Made by a program: the position numbers and the translations under genes. Of a DNA stretch of 64,000 nt, positions 33,384 through 41,978 are shown piece by piece (the stretch's first letter is position 1; each line of letters begins with the position of its first letter). Where the stretch lies: positions 124,001 to 188,000 of the forward strand of contig NZ_CP015411.1 of NCBI RefSeq assembly GCF_001750165.1, in the 5' to 3' direction. The notes under the pieces were generated by a model. That model was not told the DNA's origin and ran no database searches. It saw only the letters and a list, made by a program, of their open reading frames with translations. This DNA comes from Pseudoalteromonas luteoviolacea (GTDB lineage Bacteria; Pseudomonadota; Gammaproteobacteria; Enterobacterales; Alteromonadaceae).

Positions 33384-34033
33384 AGCCCGCTTTGTAGGGC
33401 AACATTTAATTGACTGTGAATTGCACTAAATTCTACCCAAAAAGCAAAGAGGGTTTTTGCGCATATGTGCGGTAGTGGCTGTCACAAAGCTATCAATACT
33501 GAAAGTAAAAACAAGAATTAAAATATCTTATTTATTCATTGTTATATTGATTGTGTGTACTCACTTTTTAGGCTGTTCTGGATCAAAGCAGAGCCGCATG
33601 ACAGCGGTATTTAGTATGTTTATTTAATGGTGTGAACAGCAATATGAGTGGTCAGTATGTTGTATACAATAAATCGTTTAATCACCATTAAATAAAGGTT
33701 TAAGTTCAATCATCTATGCATAAATCAATTCTTGGTGTACCTCACACTTTTGCGGTGATGGATCACAAAAGTATTGAATCGCATTATGAGACGTTTTGGT
33801 CTGGCTGAGCAGAATATCGAACACAATATTAGACAGATACGCGCATAAAACGCCATGCAAGAAATGGGCATATGCATTGGACAAAACACCCCCGTCGCGA
33901 TGTGGTGCCCGTAATTGCCAGGGTGATGTTTGATGAGATTAATGCGCTTTTTCTCTGATGGAAGAAGGCAGACCACTGAAGTAAGTATTGAGAGAAACTT
34001 AAGCAGCTATTCTAACTCGAAGATGGAGATGAT
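33384..34033. other. 650-base gap with possible gene relics
   Basis: There is no intact gene between the ACP and thioesterase genes. Two plus-strand fragments stand out. Frame 33475-33627 translates to about 50 residues containing YLFIVILIVCTHFLGCSGS, which looks like a lipoprotein signal, but it has no clear start. A fragment from 33717 begins MHKSILGVPHTFAVMDHK and stops after 30 residues, with further coding-like sequence in a shifted frame to about 33920. I read this as decayed genes, with low certainty. A minus-strand frame across 33725-33976 is probably a shadow. Confidence 0.35.
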
Positions 34034-34480
34034 ATGAGGAAGCAAAAGCCGTTGCTTGAAGCCTGTGTAGAAATTGAAATTCCTTTTCATGATTGTGATC
34101 CCATGAATGTTGTATGGCACGGTAATTATGCGCGCTATTTTGAAGTGGCACGTTGCAAGTTATTGAGTACGTATGAATGTGGCTATGACAACATGGAAAA
34201 AATTGGCTATGTGTGGCCTATTATCGATATGCATACACGTTTTGTTGGTTCATGTGTGTTTGGTCAAAAAATCAATGTCTGTGCACAGTTATTGGAGTAT
34301 GAAGATCGGCTAAAAATTGCATATGTGATCACTGATATGGAAACCGGCAAGAAGTTAACAACTGGTGTAACAACACAAGTGGCGGTAGCAATGGTCAGCC
34401 AGTCCATGCAGTTTACGACCCCACAGCCTCTAGTTGATAGGTTGCGAGCTGCGATAGAGGAGGCCAGTTTGCCAAGTTAG
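34034..34480 (+). CDS. Hotdog-fold acyl thioesterase (4HBT type)
   Basis: A 148-residue thioesterase. The active-site region HDCDPMNVVWHGNYARYFEVA, at residues about 19-39, is the 4-hydroxybenzoyl-CoA thioesterase pattern with the catalytic Asp. The family is a regular member of aryl polyene clusters, where it should release or proofread acyl-ACP. GGAG lies five bases before the ATG. It is preceded by the decayed gap and followed 111 bases later by a ketosynthase gene. Confidence 0.85.
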   Translation: MRKQKPLLEACVEIEIPFHDCDPMNVVWHGNYARYFEVARCKLLSTYECGYDNMEKIGYVWPIIDMHTRFVGSCVFGQKINVCAQLLEYEDRLKIAYVITDMETGKKLTTGVTTQVAVAMVSQSMQFTTPQPLVDRLRAAIEEASLPS

Positions 34481-34591
34481 GGCGGCATGTGGATGTGATG
34501 AACAAAGTTTTGGCCTGATAAAGCGCATCATAGTGGCACAGATGCGTTGTGATTGGAGCTTACTGACAGAAAAATAAAATTGAGTGGAGTT

Positions 34592-35776
34592 ATGGCGACA
34601 TTTTTAAATGATTTTGGGGTGGTATGTGCACTTGGCAATAATAAAAACGAAGTTAAGCACGCTTTTCACCATCCAGAAGTCGAGTACCAAAGTTTAGATC
34701 ATGAGTTACATTTAGAAGGCCAGCCTATTTACGTTGGCAAAGTGAATGGTGAGCTGCCTGATATGTCTTCATTTCCTTCGTATCAGCGAACTCGTAACAA
34801 CGCGTTGGCGTTGATGGCGGTAAAACAGCTAGAGCCAACACTGTCTTCTATGTTGGCGGGTGTGGACAAACAGCGTGTGGCGGTGATTATTGGCACGACA
34901 ACGGCAGGTGTAGGCACTGCCGAGCATGCTGTTGCGCACTATATGGAAAACGATGCTTTCCCTGATGGGTATGGTCATCAATGCCAGGAATTGATTGCTC
35001 CCGCTGAGTTTCTCGCAGAGTACCTTGGGGTAAATGGGCCAACTTATACGATTTCTACCGCATGCAGCTCGAGCACTAAAGTTATTATGACTGCACATAT
35101 GCTGCTCGACACAGATATGGCAGATGTTGTTTTATGTGGGGGAGTGGACTCATTGTGTCAGTTAATTGTGAATGGTTTTGACGCGTTAGATTCAACATCA
35201 CAAAGTTTATGTGAGCCTTTTAGTGCCAGTCGTGATGGGATTAACCTTGGTGAGGCGGCGGCGTTATTTGTGATGTCAAAACAAGTAGGTCCGGTGGCGC
35301 TGTTGGGGGTGGGTGAAACATCCGATGCGTATCATATCTCTGCGCCGGACCCAAGTGGAGATGGGGCCATTCGCGCAATCAATATCGCGCTTGAGATGGC
35401 AACATTGGTGCCCAGTGATATAGATTATATTAACCTGCATGGCACGGGTACTAAGAAAAATGACGAAATGGAGTCACGCGCAGTGTATACGATATTTTCT
35501 GACTCTGTGCCTTGTAGCTCTACCAAGCGTTTAACAGGTCATACACTAGGCGCTGCAGGCGCGTTGGAATTGGGGTTTTGCTGGTTGCATCTAACCGAAC
35601 CTGACATGCCGTTGCCAGCACATAAAATGACAAAACCACGTGATGAATCTTTACTCCCTATTCAATTGGTTGAATCTGTCACCAAGCAAACTTCACGTAT
35701 TTGCTTGAGTAACTCTTTTGCTTTTGGTGGTAACAACATCAGTGTGGTTATCGGAAAAGCGGATAAAGCGATATAA
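34592..35776 (+). CDS. Beta-ketoacyl-ACP synthase (FabF-like, aryl-polyene-type locus)
   Basis: Condensing enzyme of 394 residues with a complete Cys-His-His triad: STACSSSTK near residue 157, NLHGTGTKKNDEME near 287 and RLTGHTLGAAGA near 317. C-terminal SNSFAFGGNN is the typical family end. It should extend acyl chains on the nearby ACP. The start is uncertain: the ATG at 34592 has GGAG only two bases upstream, while a TTG at 34553 would add 13 residues. I chose the ATG because MATFLNDFGVVCALG matches family N-termini. The locus lacks the ketoreductase, dehydratase and AMP ligase of full clusters. Confidence 0.87.
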   Translation: MATFLNDFGVVCALGNNKNEVKHAFHHPEVEYQSLDHELHLEGQPIYVGKVNGELPDMSSFPSYQRTRNNALALMAVKQLEPTLSSMLAGVDKQRVAVIIGTTTAGVGTAEHAVAHYMENDAFPDGYGHQCQELIAPAEFLAEYLGVNGPTYTISTACSSSTKVIMTAHMLLDTDMADVVLCGGVDSLCQLIVNGFDALDSTSQSLCEPFSASRDGINLGEAAALFVMSKQVGPVALLGVGETSDAYHISAPDPSGDGAIRAINIALEMATLVPSDIDYINLHGTGTKKNDEMESRAVYTIFSDSVPCSSTKRLTGHTLGAAGALELGFCWLHLTEPDMPLPAHKMTKPRDESLLPIQLVESVTKQTSRICLSNSFAFGGNNISVVIGKADKAI

Positions 35777-35984
35777 CGAGACGATGGCACGGAGCAGAGT
35801 TGATTGGCCACGGATGATCTGCTCAGAATAAGGTCGTTCAGTTTGAAGGCGGGACTAATTTGATGTCGCCCCCTCAAACTTACTAGGCAATTATACAATG
35901 AGGCTGAGTGGCTCAACATCATGATTGCGAATGACAAAAAACCTGCTTAACTGTACATATAAATACCAGATAGGAATTGGGCAT

Positions 35985-36782
35985 ATGGCAGTAATTGAAC
36001 GAAGTCAGGTAGGCGCATTTTGTTGGTCCGAACTCTGCAGCGCTGATTGGGCGGCTGGCAAAGCATTTTATACTCAGCTGTTTGATTGGCAAAGTGTTGA
36101 TCAGCCGATAGGCGAAGGTTGCTTTTATACCATGTTGCAAAAGCATGGTTCAGACATTGCCGCGATGTATCAGATGATGCCAGAACAACAGGCAGCAGAA
36201 ATCCCCAGCCATTGGCTTGGGTATATTGCGGTTGATAACGTCGATGAGATGGCAGAGCGTGCGCAAGCATTAGGTGCTGAGATCATTGCTGGTCCCCATG
36301 ATGTACCTGAAGCGGGCCGAATGGTGATGTTACATGAACCTGGTGGGGCGCATTTTGCGCTTTGGCAGGCAGGAGCACACACCGGCACTCAAAGAGAGTT
36401 AGAAGCAAACGTACCGTATTGGTATGAACTGGCAAGTCAGAATAGTGCAAAAAGTGAAGCGTTTTATTGTAATTTACTCGGTTGGCAAGCTGATCATCAA
36501 GCGATGGAGAACATGGATTACGTGGTATTCAGTTATCAAGGTAAACCTGTTGCAGGCATGCTGGAAATGACAGATGAATGGCAGGGGCTCCCTCCACATT
36601 GGATGCTTTACTTTGCGGTGCTGGATTGTGACAAGTTAGCTGAAAAAGCAACCTCGTTGGGCGGCGAGGTCTGTGTCCCGCCAACGGATATTCCACAGGT
36701 TGGACGTTTTGCGGTGATAACCGACCCGCAAGGAGCAGTATTTTCCATTATGGCCTCTGCGATGGATGAAATCACAAGCTAG
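35985..36782 (+). CDS. Two-domain VOC (glyoxalase-like) family protein
   Basis: A 265-residue cytosolic protein made of two VOC domains. The first (about 5-125) has GAFCWSELCSADWAAGKAFY and ends HEPGGAHFALWQ. The second (about 130-260) has VPYWYELASQNSAKSEAFY and ends TDPQGAVFSIM. This layout matches hydroxylase-like or glyoxalase/bleomycin-resistance-like proteins of unknown substrate. The start at 35985 is chosen for AGGA nine bases upstream; an ATG 20 codons earlier has a non-matching N-terminus. Its 3' end overlaps the convergent gene by 11 bases. Confidence 0.82.
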   Translation: MAVIERSQVGAFCWSELCSADWAAGKAFYTQLFDWQSVDQPIGEGCFYTMLQKHGSDIAAMYQMMPEQQAAEIPSHWLGYIAVDNVDEMAERAQALGAEIIAGPHDVPEAGRMVMLHEPGGAHFALWQAGAHTGTQRELEANVPYWYELASQNSAKSEAFYCNLLGWQADHQAMENMDYVVFSYQGKPVAGMLEMTDEWQGLPPHWMLYFAVLDCDKLAEKATSLGGEVCVPPTDIPQVGRFAVITDPQGAVFSIMASAMDEITS

Positions 36783-37518
36783 CCGGAACATGGTTTGAAA
36801 GCTTGATAATTTCACCATCGCAATCGGCAAACCCATTGTTGATGCGATCAATGAAAGCGGCAAATTCGCCGCTTTTCATCATACCTTGAATGATACTATC
36901 TAGCTTTGGCACCAATGCCTGATGTTTTTTGTGGATATAGTGGCGTATCACAATGCCCTTGGCCGGTAAAATACGCATGTAAATTTTGTTGAGCCCAGAG
37001 TTACATAAAGAGCCAATACTAAAGTGATCGGTTGCAAGCAATTGGTCACTGTGATGCCGTGTTAATGCCTGAAATGCCGACACATTGTTTTTAACACCAT
37101 GGCAAGTGAGCTTGGTACGTCGACAAAAACTGGTGGTGATCAAGCTACCTTCAATGGTAATGATGTCGCTGTCATTATTAATGTGGCACAGCTCTGGCTT
37201 TAAGCAAAATACCGCAAGGCGTACAGTAGCTAAGGGGGTTGGAATAGCAATAAGTTGAGTATATGCGCTCATTTCATTTGCGGCACGTCCAGCCTCTGCG
37301 TCAAAGCGGCCACTGTCGACCCATTGTAATCCACGCTGTGTTGGTAAGTAGTGAAAGCTCGGTTGGATATCCAGCGGGCCATAAATGCGTGTGAAGATAT
37401 CCTCGATTTGCTCTTTGGCTAAATGGAATGATAAACCTTCACTGATATTGATGTTGAACTCTTTGGCGAGTGGTTGATTGCATACCCACAGTAACATCAA
37501 TGCAATTAAGCGATACAC
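36772..37518 (-). CDS. Periplasmic solute-binding protein-like (SBP_bac_3 type)
   Basis: A 248-residue protein with signal peptide (LIALMLLWVCNQPLAKE, cleavage near residue 18). The fold resembles family 3 extracellular solute-binding proteins: ISEGLSFHLAKEQIEDIFTRI near the start, VDSGRFDAEAGRA near 70 and IIQGMMKSGEFAAFIDRINNG at the C-terminus. It is not next to any transporter permease, as often seen for orphan members in Alteromonadales, so a sensory or unknown role is possible. It converges on and overlaps the VOC gene by 11 bases. Confidence 0.75.
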   Translation of the reverse strand: MYRLIALMLLWVCNQPLAKEFNINISEGLSFHLAKEQIEDIFTRIYGPLDIQPSFHYLPTQRGLQWVDSGRFDAEAGRAANEMSAYTQLIAIPTPLATVRLAVFCLKPELCHINNDSDIITIEGSLITTSFCRRTKLTCHGVKNNVSAFQALTRHHSDQLLATDHFSIGSLCNSGLNKIYMRILPAKGIVIRHYIHKKHQALVPKLDSIIQGMMKSGEFAAFIDRINNGFADCDGEIIKLSNHVPASL

Positions 37519-37660
37519 AGTTCTTCCTAATCTTTGCTGCTTGGTTTAAGCCTAGCAGAAGTCTTCAATTGCAGGCAGTTTGCGTGTAATTATTCTCTTG
37601 AATCCCACTGTGTTTGCCCCAACAATTAAGGTAAATCGTAATCTAAGCTTAGAGGGAAGC

Positions 37661-38326
37661 ATGACCAAACACGTAGTGATCACTGGGGCAAATAGAGGCA
37701 TTGGGCTGGAGTTTTGTCGTCAATATACGGCGCTTGGCTATCAAGTTACAGCAGTAGTGAGACGTTCATCAGCAGAGCTTGATGCATTAAACGTAGACGT
37801 GATTGATAATATTGACGTGAGTTTAGAGCAAGATGTTGTGCGCTTGGCTGAATTATTGGCGTCTAAGGCCATTGACATACTCATTAATAATGCCGGTATT
37901 TTTAGTAACGAAAGCCTTACTGATATGGACTTTTCTAGGGTAGAAGCGCAAATCGCTGTTAATGCAGTGGCACCATTGCGTGTGACACATGCGCTGCAGC
38001 CTCAATTATCAAACGGCTCAAAAGTGGCCATGATCACCAGTCGTATGGGCTCCATTGAAGACAATGGATCCGGTGCTTATATTGGCTATCGAATGTCTAA
38101 AGCGGCGCTGAATGCGGCAGGGGTGAGTTTAGCGCATGAACTCAAACCTAAAGGTGTTGCTGTTGCTTTGCTTCACCCTGGGTTTGTTCAAACGCAAATG
38201 GTCAATTTTGCGGGTGACATTTCAGCACAAGAATCAGCACAGCGATTGATCTCACGCATCGATGAGCTGAACTTATCTAACACGGGTTCTTTCTGGCACT
38301 CAAATGGCGAATTATTGCCTTGGTAA
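37661..38326 (+). CDS. Short-chain dehydrogenase/reductase
   Basis: A 221-residue SDR with VVITGANRGIGLEFC (NAD(P)-binding, residues 5-19), LINNAGIF near 84 and the catalytic YRMSK near 147 with a preceding serine in ITSRMGS near 129. It resembles C-factor-like and CsgA-like short SDRs. The substrate is unknown. The start at 37661 is set by GAGGGAAGC; an in-frame upstream codon at 37580 has no support and adds 27 residues unlike the family. Confidence 0.87.
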   Translation: MTKHVVITGANRGIGLEFCRQYTALGYQVTAVVRRSSAELDALNVDVIDNIDVSLEQDVVRLAELLASKAIDILINNAGIFSNESLTDMDFSRVEAQIAVNAVAPLRVTHALQPQLSNGSKVAMITSRMGSIEDNGSGAYIGYRMSKAALNAAGVSLAHELKPKGVAVALLHPGFVQTQMVNFAGDISAQESAQRLISRIDELNLSNTGSFWHSNGELLPW

Positions 38327-38432
38327 TTGGCTTTTAAGTTAAAGGGCTAATATATTTGGCCCTTTGTGTGTTAAGCGGGGCTGCTTTGGTGAACTATGCT
38401 ACAATTGCAAAAAAATCATCTCAGAGACCCGT

Positions 38433-38831
38433 ATGGAACTGCAACAAAATACGCCTTTAACTCTCCCTCTCTTTCAATTAAATGAACACCTTGAATCTCG
38501 CGATATTGAGTCACCCGATATGCAATTGTCGGTTAACTTAACGGAGGATTTACTGGCTAATTTATGCCAAAACCCAGCGCCAGAGCAAAATATGAGTATT
38601 CCCATTGAGCACTATGAACTAACTGATATCGAAGCCAGCTATACTGCTGTGCTGAGTGAAGGTCATCAGGTTCAGTTGATCTTAAATCATGGGCCGGTAC
38701 TCAGTGCTGTATTAAGCCCTGCGGGAGAAGACATGTTATTTGTTTCCCCGCCTGTGGACATGATGCCTACGTTCGATTTAGGCCTTGATGATGACGAAGA
38801 TGAACACGAAGACGAAACTCAAAATACGTAG
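38433..38831 (+). CDS. Small acidic protein of unknown function, upstream of cti
   Basis: I do not recognise this 132-residue protein. It has no signal peptide or membrane segment. The first 115 residues look globular (PLFQLNEHLESRDIESPDM, then VQLILNHGPVLSAVL), and the tail from about 117 is almost purely acidic (GLDDDEDEHEDETQNT). The start at 38433 follows a weak GAGA; a longer frame from 38364 has no ribosome site. It ends 16 bases before the cis/trans isomerase gene, so the two are probably co-transcribed. Whether it binds a metal or the isomerase is unknown. Confidence 0.6.
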   Translation: MELQQNTPLTLPLFQLNEHLESRDIESPDMQLSVNLTEDLLANLCQNPAPEQNMSIPIEHYELTDIEASYTAVLSEGHQVQLILNHGPVLSAVLSPAGEDMLFVSPPVDMMPTFDLGLDDDEDEHEDETQNT

Positions 38832-38847
38832 TTGAAGAGGTAGATAC

Positions 38848-41184
38848 ATGCTGCAAAAGCGCATTATTTGGTTAGCGAGTGCTCTGTTTGTGCTCAGTGG
38901 CTGTGCGGTACTGGGAGTCAGTCATTATGATGACTTATTTGGACCAGAGCAGCCGCGCCAACGTTTGGTTGAATACCGCCAAGGTGGTGCGCAGTATTTG
39001 CAGCAGGTAAAACCTATCTTAGACAATCGCTGTGTGGTGTGTCACGGGTGTTATGATGCGCCTTGTCAGCTGAAACTGAGTTCGCCGCAAGGGATTGAGC
39101 GTGGACTCAGTAAAGAGTTGGTATATGACGGTACACGTATTTTAGCGACACCACCAACGCGCTTATTATTTGATGCGACGACCACAGCGCAGTGGCGAGA
39201 TAAAGGGTTTACCCCAGTATTAAATGAGCGTGTGCAAACCCCTTATGCTAATTTACAAGGGAGTGTGATGTATCACAGCTTGCTGCTGAAGCAGCGCACC
39301 GCATTCCCACAGCAAACGGTGTTGGGTGAAGAGTATGACTTTGCGTTGGACAGGCAGCAAACTTGCCCGACGATGGATGAGTACGACAGCTATGCGAAGG
39401 ATAATCCGCATGCAGGTATGCCTTATGGATTGCCAGCATTGACTACGAAAGAGTATGCACAGCTGCAAAATTGGTTAGAGCAAGGCGCCTTAATGAGTGA
39501 GGCCCCTGCCCCTGCTGAACCCGTTATTGCACAGGTCAATAAATGGGAAGCTTTTTTAAATCAATCGGGCAATAAACATCAGTTGGCTGCACGTTATATT
39601 TATGAGCACTGGTATCTGGCCAATATTTATTTTCGCGATCATAGTCAAACGGACTTCTTTAAATTAGTGAGGTCTAAAACCCCGCCAGGAGAGCCGATAG
39701 AGTTAATCGCGACGGTTCGGCCATTTGACGACCCTAAGGTGTCACGAGTTTATTATCGTCTACTGCATGAACGCAGCACGATATTATCAAAAACACATCT
39801 GCCGTTGGCACTCAGTGATAAAAAAATGGCGCGTTTGTATGGGCAATTTATTGGCAGTGATTATCAAGTATTGGAGTTGCCCGGTTATGCGCCCAAATTG
39901 GCCGCAAACCCATTTAAGACATTTGCAGCCATACCGGTTAAGTCGCGCTATCAATTTATGCTGGATGAAGCTGAGCTAATCGTAAAAGGTTTCATTAAAG
40001 GCCCTGTATGTAGGGGGCAAATCGCCCTTAACGTGATTAATGACCATTTCTGGGTAACCTTTGTTGACCCTGAGAAAAATGCATCGCCTGCCGTAGAAGC
40101 ACTCTTGATGGCTCATGATGATGACTTGTTGTTGCCAGCGGCTGAGCAAAGTAATGCCTTGCCGCTATCGAGCTGGGCAAAATACGCCAAACATCAAAGC
40201 GATTACCTAGAAGCAAAAACGCGCTTGTCGGAAGAGATATTTAACCAAGGTGGTAAGTTAGACTTAAACTTAATCTGGCAAGGAGATGGTCATAACCCCA
40301 ATGCGGCTTTGACTATTTTCCGTCATTTTAACAGTGCAACCGTGGTTAAAGGGCTTGTGGGGCAGCAGCCAAAAACCGCATGGGTATTAGACTATGCGCT
40401 GTTTGAACGCATTCATTATTTGCTGGTGGCTGGGTTTGACGTATATGGCAATATAGGCCATCAATTAATAACGCGATTATATATGGACTTTTTGCGCTTA
40501 GAAGGTGAGCAGAACTTTTTGAACTTACTGCCGCAAAGCCACCGCCAAACTATTAAGCAACACTGGTATCGAAACTCTCATTTGAGCTTAAGCGAATTTA
40601 TTAATCGCAAGAGCTTATTGGGCGCGCCGAGTCATATTCAGTATCATAGTCAAGACCCACAGCGTGAGCTCTATGACAAATTGACAGCATACTTAAGGCC
40701 TGTGTTGCATACGGAATATGATTACACGTCAGTCCCAGATACGCTAAAAACACTGAATCATTTACCCATCGAAGCCATCAATACATTACCGCAAGTAACG
40801 TTTATTTTGGCGAATGACGAGTTGGGTGAACTCAAGGGCTATACCTTGCTGCGCCACAATGCCCACTTTAATATTTCATCTTTACTGAATGAAGCAGGCC
40901 AACGAGCTTATAAAGAGGACTATGTGACAGTGTTACCTGGCTTTGTTGGAGATTATCCTGAAGCCATATGGCACCTGCCAAATCAAGCGCATATTGCAGC
41001 GTTTAGTGATGGCTTAAAGCAGGTCTCGGATGAAGCGAGTTATCAGGCGTTAAAAGCGCAGTTTGGGATCAGACGCACGCATCCTCAGTTTTGGCAATAT
41101 AGTGACTTATTGCATCAGATTGCGCAGCAGGCGCGAGGTGTAGAGTTTGGTCTATTTGATTACAACCGATTAGAGAATCGATAA
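38848..41184 (+). CDS. cti: Fatty acid cis/trans isomerase
   Basis: Periplasmic heme enzyme that turns cis-unsaturated membrane fatty acids to trans form under stress, stiffening the membrane. The 778 residues match the family. The N-terminus is a lipoprotein-like signal (SALFVLSGCAVLG, Cys19), and the cytochrome c heme site CVVCHGCYDAPC is at residues 62-73. GAGG precedes the ATG. Most Cti proteins have an ordinary signal; the lipobox here suggests anchoring. It is the second gene after the small acidic protein and ends at a strong hairpin. Confidence 0.95.
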   Translation: MLQKRIIWLASALFVLSGCAVLGVSHYDDLFGPEQPRQRLVEYRQGGAQYLQQVKPILDNRCVVCHGCYDAPCQLKLSSPQGIERGLSKELVYDGTRILATPPTRLLFDATTTAQWRDKGFTPVLNERVQTPYANLQGSVMYHSLLLKQRTAFPQQTVLGEEYDFALDRQQTCPTMDEYDSYAKDNPHAGMPYGLPALTTKEYAQLQNWLEQGALMSEAPAPAEPVIAQVNKWEAFLNQSGNKHQLAARYIYEHWYLANIYFRDHSQTDFFKLVRSKTPPGEPIELIATVRPFDDPKVSRVYYRLLHERSTILSKTHLPLALSDKKMARLYGQFIGSDYQVLELPGYAPKLAANPFKTFAAIPVKSRYQFMLDEAELIVKGFIKGPVCRGQIALNVINDHFWVTFVDPEKNASPAVEALLMAHDDDLLLPAAEQSNALPLSSWAKYAKHQSDYLEAKTRLSEEIFNQGGKLDLNLIWQGDGHNPNAALTIFRHFNSATVVKGLVGQQPKTAWVLDYALFERIHYLLVAGFDVYGNIGHQLITRLYMDFLRLEGEQNFLNLLPQSHRQTIKQHWYRNSHLSLSEFINRKSLLGAPSHIQYHSQDPQRELYDKLTAYLRPVLHTEYDYTSVPDTLKTLNHLPIEAINTLPQVTFILANDELGELKGYTLLRHNAHFNISSLLNEAGQRAYKEDYVTVLPGFVGDYPEAIWHLPNQAHIAAFSDGLKQVSDEASYQALKAQFGIRRTHPQFWQYSDLLHQIAQQARGVEFGLFDYNRLENR

Positions 41185-41190
41185 ATAAAA

Positions 41191-41222
41191 AAGTGGTGAC
41201 AGCTGCTCAGCTGGCACCACTT
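41191..41222. terminator. Bidirectional terminator between cti and peroxiredoxin gene
   Basis: Long hairpin AAGTGGTG-A-CAGCTG / CAGCTG-G-CACCACTT with a 2-base loop and one A-G mismatch, in the 48-base convergent gap. It is flanked by an A run on the left. Confidence 0.82.
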
Positions 41223-41232
41223 CCAGCCTCTT

Positions 41233-41859
41233 TTAAAGTTTACTTGCCGCTGTTGCAGCAGCGAGTAGCACTTGCTCATCCAAACGCACTTTGTAATTCG
41301 GATTAGCGTATTGGAACTGAATTAAGCCTTTTTTATCGATAACAAAGACTGCAGGTACAGGTAGTGCAACACGGTCCTTCCCATCAAGGTCAACAAAGTT
41401 TACGCCTAACTTGTTACGATACGCTTTGGCGGTCTTATCATCTAAGTAATACGCCAACCCGAGCGCTTGAGAATAAGCCAGCTCAGCATCAGACAGCAGC
41501 ATATAATTGGGTGACTCTATGGTGCTTTTAGCAAGGGACTGTGGTGAGTCAGGAGAAATAGCAACTATCTGCACATCTAATTTTGCCAGTTGCGACTCAA
41601 TTTTTTGGATCCCGTTCAGTTGGCGCACACAGTATGGACACCATCCACCACGATAAACGACCACGAGCGTTGTTTTATTTTGATATAGCTGGGCTAAATC
41701 CACCGCTTTACCCTGACTATTTTTTAATGTCATCGCTGGTGCGTCTAATCCCGGCAGCAGCGGCGCCACGGTTTCCTGTGTGTTACTGATATTAGTGATA
41801 GTTGCCGCAAATGCGCTTGGTAGCACAGCGAGCAGTAAAGCAAAGAGTAATACTTGCAT
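41233..41859 (-). CDS. Exported peroxiredoxin-like thioredoxin-fold protein (AhpC/TSA)
   Basis: A 208-residue protein with signal peptide (LFALLLAVLPSAFAAT, cleavage near residue 19). The active site YRGGWCPYCVRQLNG, near 70-84, has a CxxC in the thioredoxin position as in AhpC/TSA-like redoxins. PDSPQSLAK near 103 also fits. It should reduce peroxides or act as a thiol oxidoreductase in the periplasm. Convergent with cti; a joint role in stress response is only a guess. Confidence 0.85.
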   Translation of the reverse strand: MQVLLFALLLAVLPSAFAATITNISNTQETVAPLLPGLDAPAMTLKNSQGKAVDLAQLYQNKTTLVVVYRGGWCPYCVRQLNGIQKIESQLAKLDVQIVAISPDSPQSLAKSTIESPNYMLLSDAELAYSQALGLAYYLDDKTAKAYRNKLGVNFVDLDGKDRVALPVPAVFVIDKKGLIQFQYANPNYKVRLDEQVLLAAATAASKL

Positions 41860-41978
41860 AAGTTCCTCGATAAAAATGATTGGTCAGTGATATAAGACAG
41901 GCAAAGTGACGAAAGGCTTTCGCTCGGGTATGATATTGTGTGTAACTTTTATAATTTATCAGGTCAAAGAGAGCGAAT

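Noticed and set aside
33725..33976. 83-codon minus-strand frame in the acyl locus gap
   Set aside because: No family resemblance, no ribosome site, and composition (many Cys, His and Met) like an antisense shadow of decayed coding DNA.
39248..39468. Two short minus-strand frames inside cti
   Set aside because: Both lie inside a certain gene in other frames and resemble no known protein.
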